In this document: positions 42,963 to 49,995 of the stretch, piece by piece
Position numbering within the stretch: position 1 is the first letter of the stretch
How the letters are laid out: the number at the start of each line of letters is the position of its first letter
DNA from: Thalassospira lucentensis MCCC 1A00383 = DSM 14000
GTDB taxonomy: Bacteria; Pseudomonadota; Alphaproteobacteria; Rhodospirillales; Thalassospiraceae
Reading direction: 5' to 3'
NCBI RefSeq assembly: GCF_000421265.1
Contig: NZ_ATWN01000004.1
Coordinates: forward strand, 248,001 to 312,000
Length of the DNA: 64,000 nt
Notes under the pieces: model-generated
Databases searched by the model: none
Told to the model about the DNA's origin: nothing
What the model saw: only the letters and a program-made list of their open reading frames with translations
Program-made: the position numbers and the translations under genes

Positions 42963-43047
42963 GAGATCCCCGCCTTCGCGGGGATGACGGTGATCCAATG
43001 ATACATAAGAACCTGTCCGTCATGCCCGCGAAGGCGGGCATCCATGG
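42963..43047. repeat. REP-like facing pair
   Basis: GAGATCCCCGCCTTCGCGGG (42963 on) faces GTCATGCCCGCGAAGGCGGG (43019-43038) in the gap between the divergent GIY-YIG and terminase genes. Confidence 0.85.
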
Positions 43048-43091
43048 TGCCTGAGACAACAAATACCGAAAATCCAGAAAAGGAGCGACAG

Positions 43092-44585
43092 ATGCCAATA
43101 TCGGGCTTTGCCGAATTCGTCTGGATCTGGGACCGGATGCTGGGGCTTGGGGTGCCTGCCCATCATCGCAACATGGCCGACTGGCTGGAGGAATGTTGGA
43201 CCACCGGGCGGCATGAGCTGTTGTTGATGGCGTTTCGCAGTTCGGGGAAATCAACACTGGTTGGGCTGTTTTGTGCGTGGCTTTTGTACCGTGATGCCAA
43301 TGTGCGCATTCTGGTTCTGGCGGCTGATCTTGAGCTGGCGAAAAAGATGGTGCGCAACGTTAAACGCATTGTTGAACGCCATCCGCTTTTGGCACGCTTG
43401 GTGCCGGGCGGGGTTGCCGATTGGGGGACGGAGCGGTTTACGGTTAAGCGCGATGCGGTGTTGCGGGACCCGTCGATGCAGGCGGTCGGCATTGGCGGCA
43501 ATATCACCGGATCGCGGGCCGATGTGGTGATTTGCGATGATGTCGAGGTGCCCAAAAACAGCGACACCGCCCATAAACGCGCCGAACTGCGTGAAAAATT
43601 GAGTGAGATTGCCTATGTGCTGTCGCCCGGTGGCACGCAGCTTTATGCCGGCACACCGCACAGTTTTTATTCGATCTATGCCGATGAGGTGCGCCCGGAA
43701 ACCGGGGAAGCCGCACCGTTTTTGAATGGTTTTTCACGGCTTGTGCTGCCCATCGTCAATAAGCACGGGGCGTCAAACTGGCCGGAACGGTTTGATGCAG
43801 GTGCCATTGCCGCGATTAAAGCCCGCACGACGGCACGGAAGTTTCAAAGCCAGATGATGCTTGAAATGGTCGCACCTGTGGCCGGGATGCTCGACCCCGC
43901 GAAACTGCACTTCTATGATGCGGCGCGTGAGATTGAGCATGCCAACGGGCGGCTTCGGCTGCGCATCGGGGACCGCAATATGGTGGCGTCGGCCTGCCAT
44001 TTTGATCCCAGTTTTGGATCGGCACATGGCGACGGGGCGGTGGTGGCCTGCGTTTATATCTGTGATCAGGGTGAATACTGGTTGCATGATCTGGCGTGGC
44101 TGCGGGCGTCCGTTCTGCCAGAGGATGCTGATAACGCGCGCATGGATGAAGCCAGTCAGCTCTGTGCGCAGGTCGCGGCCTTTATGGCCGGGCATCATTT
44201 GCCCTCAGTGCGCGTGGAGACCAATGGCATTGGCCGGTTTTTGCCCAATATCCTGCGCCGCGAACTTAAATCAATCGGATGGGCGGCGAGCGTCGTAGAA
44301 CATCATGAAAGTACCAATAAGGCGACCCGGATCGAGGATGCCTTTGGCGCGGTGTTGGGGGCGGGGTTGCTGCATGTCCATGAGCCGGTCCGCAAAACGC
44401 CGTTTGTCCGCCAGATGCGCGAATGGCATCCCGACGGCAAGGATCATGATGATGGGCTGGATGCGGTGGCGGGCTGTATTTTAAGCGAGCCGGTGCGCCT
44501 GCCGCGGGTGGATATGCCGCTTAAACGCGCCGATTGGCGGGCATATGGGGGTATTTTCAATGCCGAAAACGCGTTCAATCCGTGA
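43092..44585 (+). CDS. Terminase large subunit (T7-like)
   Basis: A 497-residue packaging motor. The ATPase half shows Walker A FRSSGKST (48-55), an arginine-rich start, and Walker B 'ADVVICDDVE' near residue 150 with coupling motif LYAGTP. The nuclease half contains ACHFDPSFGSAHGDG with a metal-binding Asp, and the late acidic motif HDDGLDAVAG. This is the usual podovirus TerL arrangement, and all key residues are intact. ATG 43092 follows AAAGGAGCGACAG; the longer frame is not supported. It lies apart from the portal gene by 15 kb, at the end of the module. Confidence 0.92.
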   Translation: MPISGFAEFVWIWDRMLGLGVPAHHRNMADWLEECWTTGRHELLLMAFRSSGKSTLVGLFCAWLLYRDANVRILVLAADLELAKKMVRNVKRIVERHPLLARLVPGGVADWGTERFTVKRDAVLRDPSMQAVGIGGNITGSRADVVICDDVEVPKNSDTAHKRAELREKLSEIAYVLSPGGTQLYAGTPHSFYSIYADEVRPETGEAAPFLNGFSRLVLPIVNKHGASNWPERFDAGAIAAIKARTTARKFQSQMMLEMVAPVAGMLDPAKLHFYDAAREIEHANGRLRLRIGDRNMVASACHFDPSFGSAHGDGAVVACVYICDQGEYWLHDLAWLRASVLPEDADNARMDEASQLCAQVAAFMAGHHLPSVRVETNGIGRFLPNILRRELKSIGWAASVVEHHESTNKATRIEDAFGAVLGAGLLHVHEPVRKTPFVRQMREWHPDGKDHDDGLDAVAGCILSEPVRLPRVDMPLKRADWRAYGGIFNAENAFNP

Positions 44586-44868
44586 GCGAAGAAAAAACTT
44601 TCTCACAATGCCAAGTGGTTAGCGCCGGTGCGTATCACAAATGTGAGATATTCATGGAATTTTCAGATTTGATGCTTACGTTTATTATATCAAAGAATAG
44701 TATTGAGCAAAATTTACTATACTAAAGGTGAATTCAGTTAAGGCAGACAGCGGTCTGTCGCCGTAAGGCGGCCCCAATTCATTTTTTGATCAATTTGTTG
44801 ATCAATTTAGCAGTGCAGGACACCAAGACGCCCCTTTTGGGCGCACCTGACTGCAAGGAGGCCTGACC
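44586..44868. other. AT-rich intergenic segment with twin TTGATCAA
   Basis: This 283-bp gap is AT-rich compared with neighbours. It includes a GCCGTAAGGCGGC hairpin (44759-44772) and two identical palindromes TTGATCAA at 44786-44793 and 44798-44805, spaced 12 bp centre to centre, upstream of the secreted-protein gene. No convincing gene is seen. Confidence 0.5.
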
Positions 44869-45174
44869 ATGTGGAAAACACTGAGCTTGATTGCCGTGGT
44901 GGCAGGTGCCGTTACGGTTGCATCCCCGGCCAATGCCGGGTCCCCGGTTTGCGGTGACCGTGCCAAAGTCATCGACAGCCTGAGTGCGAAATATTCCGAA
45001 GAACCGATTGCCGTGGGCGTCACGTCCAATGGCGGGGTGATCGAGGTGCTTAAAGCGCCCGATGGCCAAACCTGGACCATTTTGTTCACCTATCCGTCCG
45101 GCCCGAGTTGCCTTGTCGCATCTGGCGAGGCCTGGCAGGAACTGGAAGAAAAGATTAAAGGCCCGGCTGCCTGA
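44869..45174 (+). CDS. Small secreted protein, unknown function
   Basis: A 101-residue protein with a clear signal peptide (LSLIAVVAGAVTVASPANA-GS, cleaved near residue 24). The mature part contains two cysteines (PVCGDRAKVIDSL and GPSCLVASGEAWQELE) that can form a disulfide, and the segment 'VTSNGGVIEVLKAPDGQTWT'. Similar short periplasmic proteins are common in alphaproteobacteria, not only in phages. AAGGAGGCC precedes ATG 44869. Followed by a terminator 73 bp downstream. Confidence 0.8.
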   Translation: MWKTLSLIAVVAGAVTVASPANAGSPVCGDRAKVIDSLSAKYSEEPIAVGVTSNGGVIEVLKAPDGQTWTILFTYPSGPSCLVASGEAWQELEEKIKGPAA

Positions 45175-45247
45175 GTGCGCTGTCCTGCTTAGAGTTTACC
45201 TCGGACCTCCCTTAAGGATGTTTTCTTGTCAGATGACCTCCTGAACT

Positions 45248-45282
45248 GACCCGCAAGCCGATTGGTTTGCGGGTCTTTTTTT
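45248..45282 (+). terminator. Rho-independent terminator
   Basis: GACCCGCAA/TTGCGGGTC stem with a ten-base loop and seven T. It lies after the secreted-protein gene. Confidence 0.88.
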
Positions 45283-45319
45283 GTTCTGCGGGTGGTGTGT
45301 GGGGTGGAGTATGTGGGGC

Positions 45320-45474
45320 GAGATCCCCGTACCGCGCCTTCGCGGGCACAGGCTCTGCGCGGGGATGACGGTGCCATCTTCAATATCCATACCTTTGTGC
45401 GTCATGCCCGCGAAGGCGGGCATCTCGAGAGTTGGGCGTGTGCGAGGCGAGATTCCCGCCTTCGCGGGAATGAC
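45320..45474. repeat. REP-like cluster, three elements
   Basis: An elongated compound copy at 45320-45369, nearly identical to that at 42313, is followed by standard copies at 45401-45429 and 45449-45474. Together with the terminator they account for most of the 356-bp gap before the lysis genes. Confidence 0.8.
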
Positions 45475-45530
45475 GGAACATTTAATTTTCGCACGCCCCC
45501 CTTGCCCCCCTTTGAAAAGGAGAGACCCCC

Positions 45531-45824
45531 ATGACCCAACCGGTTGACGTGATCTGGTGGATCACGGCGGTCGAAATTCCGGCGGTGGCCAGCCTGTTTT
45601 GGCTGCACTGGCGCATGCGTTCGGAACTTCTGACCCGGATTGAACGCATGCGCAGCCGCCATGAAGGCGACGTTGGTGACCTGCGCGACGGGTTGGCGGA
45701 ATTCAAACTCGACGTTGCGCGCAATTACGTTTCGATCCCGTACCTCAAAGACATTGAAAAACGCCTGACTGGCCATCTGTTGCGGATTGAGGCCAAGCTT
45801 GAACACAAAGGATATTCCCAATGA
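45531..45824 (+). CDS. Small membrane protein of the lysis cassette
   Basis: A 97-residue protein with one N-terminal membrane helix (VIWWITAVEIPAVASLFWLH) followed by a charged coiled-coil-like tail (RIERMRSRHEGDVGDLRDGL, IEKRLTGHLLRIEAKLEH). AAGGAGAGACCCCC precedes ATG; the stop overlaps the endolysin start (ATGA). Position beside endolysin and holin suggests a lysis accessory such as an inner-membrane spanin or second holin; no spanin motif is diagnostic. Confidence 0.75.
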   Translation: MTQPVDVIWWITAVEIPAVASLFWLHWRMRSELLTRIERMRSRHEGDVGDLRDGLAEFKLDVARNYVSIPYLKDIEKRLTGHLLRIEAKLEHKGYSQ

Positions 45825-46273
45825 CGATGGATGTTTTTGCCCCCCGAAATGATGTTGAAACCCTGACGGATGCCGAAATTCTGGCGCGCACATTATACGG
45901 CGAAGCACGCGGCGAGGAGCTGGCCGGGATTGAGGCGGTGGCGTGTGTCATCCTGAACCGGGTGGCGTTCGCCAAATCGCGGGGGCGCTATTGGTGGGGC
46001 AATGATATTAAGTCGGTGTGCCTTAAACCGGGGCAGTTTTCCTGCTGGAACAAAGCCGATCCCAACCGCAAAAAGTTGCTCGCGGTCAACCCGCGTGATC
46101 GTGCGTACCGGCTGTGTAAACGCATTGCCAGCCGCGCAGTGACGGGCAATCTGCCCGACCCGACCGAGGGGGCGACGCATTACCACACCCATGCGGTCGA
46201 TCCTTATTGGGCGCGCGGCCATGTGCCGGTGGCCGAAATTGGCAACCATTTGTTTTATCGCGGTATTTCGTAA
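45821..46273 (+). CDS. SleB-type cell-wall hydrolase (endolysin)
   Basis: A 150-residue single-domain Hydrolase_2/SleB protein. 'LARTLYGEARGEELAGIEAV' contains the catalytic Glu of the lysozyme-like fold, followed by ACVILNRV and 'QFSCWNKADPNR', and the late 'PTEGATHYHTHAVDPYWARG' conserved in the family. It should cleave peptidoglycan glycan strands. It has no signal peptide, so it depends on the holin made by the downstream gene. Such SleB proteins serve as endolysins in alphaproteobacterial phages and gene-transfer agents. Confidence 0.9.
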   Translation: MTMDVFAPRNDVETLTDAEILARTLYGEARGEELAGIEAVACVILNRVAFAKSRGRYWWGNDIKSVCLKPGQFSCWNKADPNRKKLLAVNPRDRAYRLCKRIASRAVTGNLPDPTEGATHYHTHAVDPYWARGHVPVAEIGNHLFYRGIS

Positions 46274-46287
46274 AAAGGAGCCCGCCC

Positions 46288-46776
46288 ATGATCCCCGCAT
46301 TGCTCGCCCAAATCGGCCTGCCGCTTTTGATCAAAGCGGTGGGGGCCGGACTTGACCATATCGACAATCCGATTGCCAAAACGGCGGCCGATACATTGAA
46401 ACAGGTCGAAGACGCCGTGACCAAGGGGGATGTTACCCCCACCCAAATCCTTGAGGCCAACCGCCATACCGAACGCATGGCCGAAATTGAACTGGCACGC
46501 GATACCAAAACGCTCATATCCATCAACCGCACCATCCGCGCCGAAGTCGCCAGCGAAGATGCCTTTGTGCGGCGCTGGCGGCCGAGCTTTGGCTATGCGG
46601 TGGCCCTGACATGGATCATGACCATGGGGGCGATTGCCTACGCCATTATTCTGACGCCATTGCAGGCGCCAGCGATCATTGCGGCCTTGGTTAATACCAG
46701 CCCGATTTGGGGGATTGCGCTTGGGGTGCTTGGCGTGAGTGTTGTTAAGCGGAGTGCGGATAAGAGGTTGGGGTAG
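46288..46776 (+). CDS. GTA-type holin (3TM)
   Basis: A 162-residue protein of the 3TM holin family first named from gene-transfer-agent clusters. An amphipathic N-terminus (IPALLAQIGLPLLIKAVGAG), a helical soluble middle ('TPTQILEANRHTERMAEIEL'), the conserved RRWRPSFGYAVALTWIM, and two to three C-terminal membrane helices are visible. AAAGGAGCCCGCCC precedes ATG 46288. Last gene of the virion module; releases the SleB endolysin. Confidence 0.87.
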   Translation: MIPALLAQIGLPLLIKAVGAGLDHIDNPIAKTAADTLKQVEDAVTKGDVTPTQILEANRHTERMAEIELARDTKTLISINRTIRAEVASEDAFVRRWRPSFGYAVALTWIMTMGAIAYAIILTPLQAPAIIAALVNTSPIWGIALGVLGVSVVKRSADKRLG

Positions 46777-46793
46777 GGAGTACGTGGCGGCAT

Positions 46794-46877
46794 GGACCCC
46801 CGCCTTCGCGGGGGTGACGGATGGGAACGAGACGTGACACTACAATGCCCGTCATGCCCGCGTAGGCGGGCATCCAT
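46794..46877. repeat. REP-like facing pair
   Basis: GGACCCCCGCCTTCGCGGGG (about 46794-46815) faces GTCATGCCCGCGTAGGCGGG (46851-46870) after the holin gene, between convergent transcripts. Confidence 0.85.
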
Positions 46878-46912
46878 CACTCAGACAACCCGTTCGCGCC
46901 GTACCCAAGTTT

Positions 46913-47635
46913 TTAGAGGCAGTTTGCTTCGTAGGGATAAGAGAGGAAATATATATTGGAAAAACCTCTTTTATTGATTTGAGAGACATCGTCATTGTTA
47001 TCTGCAATGCGAATCTTGCCACTGTTATTCAGGCGGTTTGCAATAATTAGAAGGCGTATATCTTTGCCCGCACGTTCAATGTATTTTTCAAGTTTTGTAC
47101 TTTTTTCGTTGATAGAGGCCTGAATCTTATCTGTCGGCGATTGTAAGACAAATCCGACTTCGTCATTTATGATTATCCAATTCGAGTAGCGATAAATGGT
47201 TATTTGGATCTTCCCTCCGCTTGGAAGCCCCAGCATTTTTCCAAATCCCCATTCTTTTTCCTGAAAGTTTTCAATTTGAAGGGCTTCCTCAATTTGGTTT
47301 AGTTCGATGTCGGAAATATTGCCTTGTATGTTATTCGTGGGTGATCTGAGAAATCGAAGATATAGCTTTACGCCTGTTTTGTTTTCATAGCTTTGCCTTA
47401 ACGATTGTAGCTGTGAAAAGCGATGGGCTTCTTGCTGCTTTTGTTTCGCACTTCCTTTGGGGGTTTTCTGGCCATTAAATATCTCTGTGACTTCCAAGCC
47501 AAACTTGTTGCCGTTTTGATCTATGATGAAATCAGGTCTTTCCTTCTGATCAATAATTTCCCAATTCAGTCCGAGCAGATTTGCAGTCGTTTCGACAAAG
47601 TGACGCTCTGATTGTTTCTGTTTGTCATTGGCCAT
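46913..47635 (-). CDS. Putative PD-(D/E)XK-like nuclease, AT-rich
   Basis: A 240-residue soluble protein that I cannot place in a named family. The N-terminal part holds 'KERPDFIIDQNGNKFGLEVT' with EIF after it, a spacing that recalls the PD ... ExK core of restriction-like nucleases, with Thr in the usual Lys place. A Gln/Lys-rich helix and a beta-rich C-terminus follow. The gene is clearly richer in A+T than both flanks, indicating transfer. ATG 47635 (MANDKQKQSE) is chosen because the upstream extension is Cys/Arg-rich and not gene-like. Lies directly after the virion module on the opposite strand. Confidence 0.65.
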   Translation of the reverse strand: MANDKQKQSERHFVETTANLLGLNWEIIDQKERPDFIIDQNGNKFGLEVTEIFNGQKTPKGSAKQKQQEAHRFSQLQSLRQSYENKTGVKLYLRFLRSPTNNIQGNISDIELNQIEEALQIENFQEKEWGFGKMLGLPSGGKIQITIYRYSNWIIINDEVGFVLQSPTDKIQASINEKSTKLEKYIERAGKDIRLLIIANRLNNSGKIRIADNNDDVSQINKRGFSNIYFLSYPYEANCL

Positions 47636-47693
47636 TTTGCCATTCCGGTCGAGTGGTTGTGTTCGGGGGTAAGACAGGAAAATGGGGGCTGAC

Positions 47694-48026
47694 TTATTCC
47701 TCGGTTGTGTCTGTTGCTTCTGCCTGCCAATAATCCCGCCGTCCGTGTCGGACGTGCAGGATTGAGACCTGATCTTTCTCAACGCAATAAAACACCCGCC
47801 ACGGTATACCGCGCCCATAGAGCATGTGACGGATTTCCATGTCGAATTCCGCACTTTCCGGTGCAATGGCATGGGCAAAGGGCAGGGTTTGCAGACGGAT
47901 CACAGCTTGACGCAGGCCATCACGCCATTGAGCGGCATAGGACGGGTTTTCATCATAAAGCCAGTCATAGGCAGCGATGATATCGCGGCCTGCCTTCGGC
48001 GATATGACAACCCGGTAATGTTTCAT
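47694..48026 (-). CDS. ParE/RelE-superfamily toxin
   Basis: A 110-residue toxin. 'VVISPKAGRDIIAAYDWLYD' at the start, the central arginine-containing RHMLYGRGIPWRVFYCVEKD and the C-terminal VSILHVRHGRRDYW are the ParE fold signature. It may target DNA gyrase, or ribosome-bound mRNA if RelE-like. Its start overlaps the antitoxin stop by four bases. Confidence 0.9.
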   Translation of the reverse strand: MKHYRVVISPKAGRDIIAAYDWLYDENPSYAAQWRDGLRQAVIRLQTLPFAHAIAPESAEFDMEIRHMLYGRGIPWRVFYCVEKDQVSILHVRHGRRDYWQAEATDTTEE

Positions 48027-48301
48027 CCGTGGCGGTTGGTGAGGTTGTCAAAAAAACTGTCGGCATCTTCGCCTTTTTGATCGGTAATCTGGTGCAGGCC
48101 AGTACGAATGCCATCAACCGCATCGGTGTATTCCAGCCGATTTTGCATGTCCTGCCACGCCTTGGCATCCATCACAACTAAGGACGCCTTGCCATTGACG
48201 GTGAGGACGGTCGGTTGCTGCGTTTCTTGCAGGCGTTTGGTGAAAGCTGCCGTGTCGCGTTTGAACTCGGTCAGTGGGCGAATATCCTTGGTGATGTCCA
48301 T
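48023..48301 (-). CDS. Phd/YefM-family antitoxin
   Basis: A 92-residue antitoxin. The N-terminal Phd DNA-binding domain is clear (IRPLTEFKRDTAAFTKRLQE, then PTVLTVNGKASLVVMDAKAW); the C-terminal tail (EDADSFFDNLTNRHG) should bind the toxin. First gene of the operon, downstream of the palindrome at 48316-48331. Confidence 0.9.
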   Translation of the reverse strand: MDITKDIRPLTEFKRDTAAFTKRLQETQQPTVLTVNGKASLVVMDAKAWQDMQNRLEYTDAVDGIRTGLHQITDQKGEDADSFFDNLTNRHG

Positions 48302-48315
48302 TTCGCACCTTTAAA

Positions 48316-48331
48316 GCATTTAATTAAATGC
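48316..48331. promoter_or_regulatory. Operator of the Phd/ParE operon
   Basis: GCATTTAATTAAATGC is a perfect 16-bp palindrome 15 bp upstream of the antitoxin start; a second, imperfect ATGC/GCAT arm pair follows at about 48328-48341. Twin sites are usual for Phd-type autoregulation. Confidence 0.7.
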
Positions 48332-48514
48332 CAATTTAGCATGATTTTGATGCGTGTGAAAGCGTAGGCATCTGATTTGGAGCCCGTTCGATTCAAAAGG
48401 GCAGGAAACACAATATGAAGGCAACATCGCGCTTTATGGCGCTGATGTTGCAATTGGCCTTTTGGGGCAAAGCGCATATTGCGCAAACATGCGGCGCGTC
48501 CTACATTCTCCCTC

Positions 48515-48874
48515 ATGACAAATACAACACATACCACGATTTACCGTGTCCTTGGATCGGACGAATGGGCGCAGGCCTTATCGGACGGGCAGTATGACGG
48601 TGCGCCGCACGATATTGCCGATGGCTTTATCCATTTTTCGACGGGCGATACGTTGGCGGCAACGCTGGCGCTGCATTATGCCGGGCGCGATCATTTAAAA
48701 CTGCTGCGCGTGCCGGTCGCCCCGATTGCCGATAAGCTGAAATGGGAACCGGCCCGCGGTGGCACGTTGTTCCCGCATCTTTATGATGTGCTGTCGGTGG
48801 AATATGTCACGCGCGTTGATGACGTGCGGCTGGGCGATGACGGGGTGCATGTGCTGCCCGAAGAATTGCGTTAA
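48515..48874 (+). CDS. DUF952 family protein
   Basis: A 119-residue protein: TIYRVLGSDEWAQAL, 'DIADGFIHFSTGDTLAATLA' and 'GGTLFPHLYDVLSVEYV' are the DUF952 core, with a conserved His in the FIHFS motif. The fold is related to ADP-ribosyl-transferase-like domains in some predictions, but the function is not established. ATG 48515 is chosen (MTNTTHTTIYR). Monocistronic. Confidence 0.88.
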   Translation: MTNTTHTTIYRVLGSDEWAQALSDGQYDGAPHDIADGFIHFSTGDTLAATLALHYAGRDHLKLLRVPVAPIADKLKWEPARGGTLFPHLYDVLSVEYVTRVDDVRLGDDGVHVLPEELR

Positions 48875-49025
48875 GCCACCTTATTGCTGATACCGTCAGG
48901 GGTGGAACCAAACCGCCCCGCCCGACGTTATCAGGATATGCGTATTTACCCTTTTTATAAATGTGTCGGGCGTTCGCGGCTTGGTGCTGGAGTTGTGGCT
49001 GCCGGGTTTTGGCGGGGCTACCCGC

Positions 49026-49616
49026 ATGGATAAGCCCGATATCACATCGGTGCGCGAGATTGTCGCGCGCCTTGGCCAACGCGGCGGTGAGGCCAGCATG
49101 GTATCGGTTGGCGATATGGTGTCGGAGTTCGGGCGGCGCAGTCATGGGCCGTCCTTGTTTCTGCCGGCCCTGATCGGGGTGTCGCCATTGTCGGGGATTC
49201 CGATGGTGCCAGCGTTTCTGGCGATTATTATCGCGCTTTTTTCCCTGCAAATCCTGTTGGGGCGTGATCACCTTTGGCTGCCTGACGTTATCACCCGACG
49301 GCGCATCGCGGGGGAGCGTGTTCAGCACGCCATGGACCGGGTGACGCCAACGGCACAGCGCATGGACCGCTGGTTTGGCGGGCGGTTGGCCCATTTGACC
49401 GGGCCGATTGGCATCCGGGTGGCGGCCCTTGTCTGTCTGATGTTGTCTTTTACCGTGCCGTTTTTTGAAATGGTGCCCTTTGCCGGGATTATCCCGATGA
49501 TGGCGATTGCGGTGTTTGGTTTGGCGATTACGGTGCGTGACGGGGCGTTGATGGTTGGCGGACTTGTCCTGACCACCGGGGCGGCTGTGTTTCTGGGGCC
49601 CATGGTGTTGGGGTAG
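49026..49616 (+). CDS. ExoD-like exopolysaccharide synthesis protein
   Basis: A 196-residue membrane protein of the ExoD family, linked to exopolysaccharide and alkaline-stress phenotypes in rhizobia. 'FGRRSHGPSLFLPALIGVSP', LSGIPMVP and 'LLGRDHLWLPDVITRRRIAG' are family motifs; four to five hydrophobic segments lie after residue 45. A GTG at 48963 would add 21 residues (LELWLPGFGG); I prefer ATG 49026, but the ribosome site is weak for both. Confidence 0.85.
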   Translation: MDKPDITSVREIVARLGQRGGEASMVSVGDMVSEFGRRSHGPSLFLPALIGVSPLSGIPMVPAFLAIIIALFSLQILLGRDHLWLPDVITRRRIAGERVQHAMDRVTPTAQRMDRWFGGRLAHLTGPIGIRVAALVCLMLSFTVPFFEMVPFAGIIPMMAIAVFGLAITVRDGALMVGGLVLTTGAAVFLGPMVLG

Positions 49617-49632
49617 GCCTTGATCCATGCCA

Positions 49633-49860
49633 TCATCCGGCCCAGTGATAGAGGCGTCCGCCATCCTTTTTAGTGCCGGTATCGGTGACGCCGGGCAGTT
49701 CGCCCGCCCGCACGGCATCCATGAAGGCATGGCCGAGCTTGACCTTATCGCCGATGTAAAGCTGGTCCCAGTTCGGACCATAAATTTCGGGGAAGTGAAA
49801 CGGGCCGGGGGTGCGGGTTTGTAGGGCGGATATGAGGGCATTGATATCAAGTTTTGGCAT
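49633..49860 (-). CDS. DUF1413-like small protein
   Basis: A 75-residue protein with 'FHFPEIYGPNWDQLYIGDKV', KLGHAFMDAVRAGELPGV and GGRLYHWAG, the layout of DUF1413 proteins. Function unknown. Convergent with the ExoD-like gene (17-bp gap). No operon partner. Confidence 0.75.
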   Translation of the reverse strand: MPKLDINALISALQTRTPGPFHFPEIYGPNWDQLYIGDKVKLGHAFMDAVRAGELPGVTDTGTKKDGGRLYHWAG

Positions 49861-49935
49861 GGGGCCAGCGTACCATATTTTCCTGTATGGTGCAGCCGGG
49901 GTCGCGAAACTAAACAGTGTTAACGTTGCCCCATA

Positions 49936-49968
49936 AAAACAGCCCGCCGGTGAGTGGCGGGCTGTTTT
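49936..49968. terminator. Strong bidirectional terminator
   Basis: AAAACAGCCCGCC/GGCGGGCTGTTTT, a 13-bp stem with a seven-base loop, located 28 bp past the stop of the old-yellow-enzyme gene. Confidence 0.9.
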
Positions 49969-49995
49969 TCTGTGGATGTGGTACGCGCGGTGGTT

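Noticed and set aside
44586-44868. tRNA or structured RNA in the AT-rich gap
   Set aside because: Only short hairpins are present; no cloverleaf or recognised riboswitch could be drawn.
25869-46877. Repeated GC-rich palindromes as a CRISPR array
   Set aside because: Copies are hairpins in alternating directions with irregular spacing across gene gaps; no uniform repeat-spacer unit and no cas genes.
25869-46877. Outer REP pairs as prophage att sites
   Set aside because: The same sequence occurs many times inside and beyond the module, so it cannot mark a unique integration site; no tRNA gene or integrase is adjacent.
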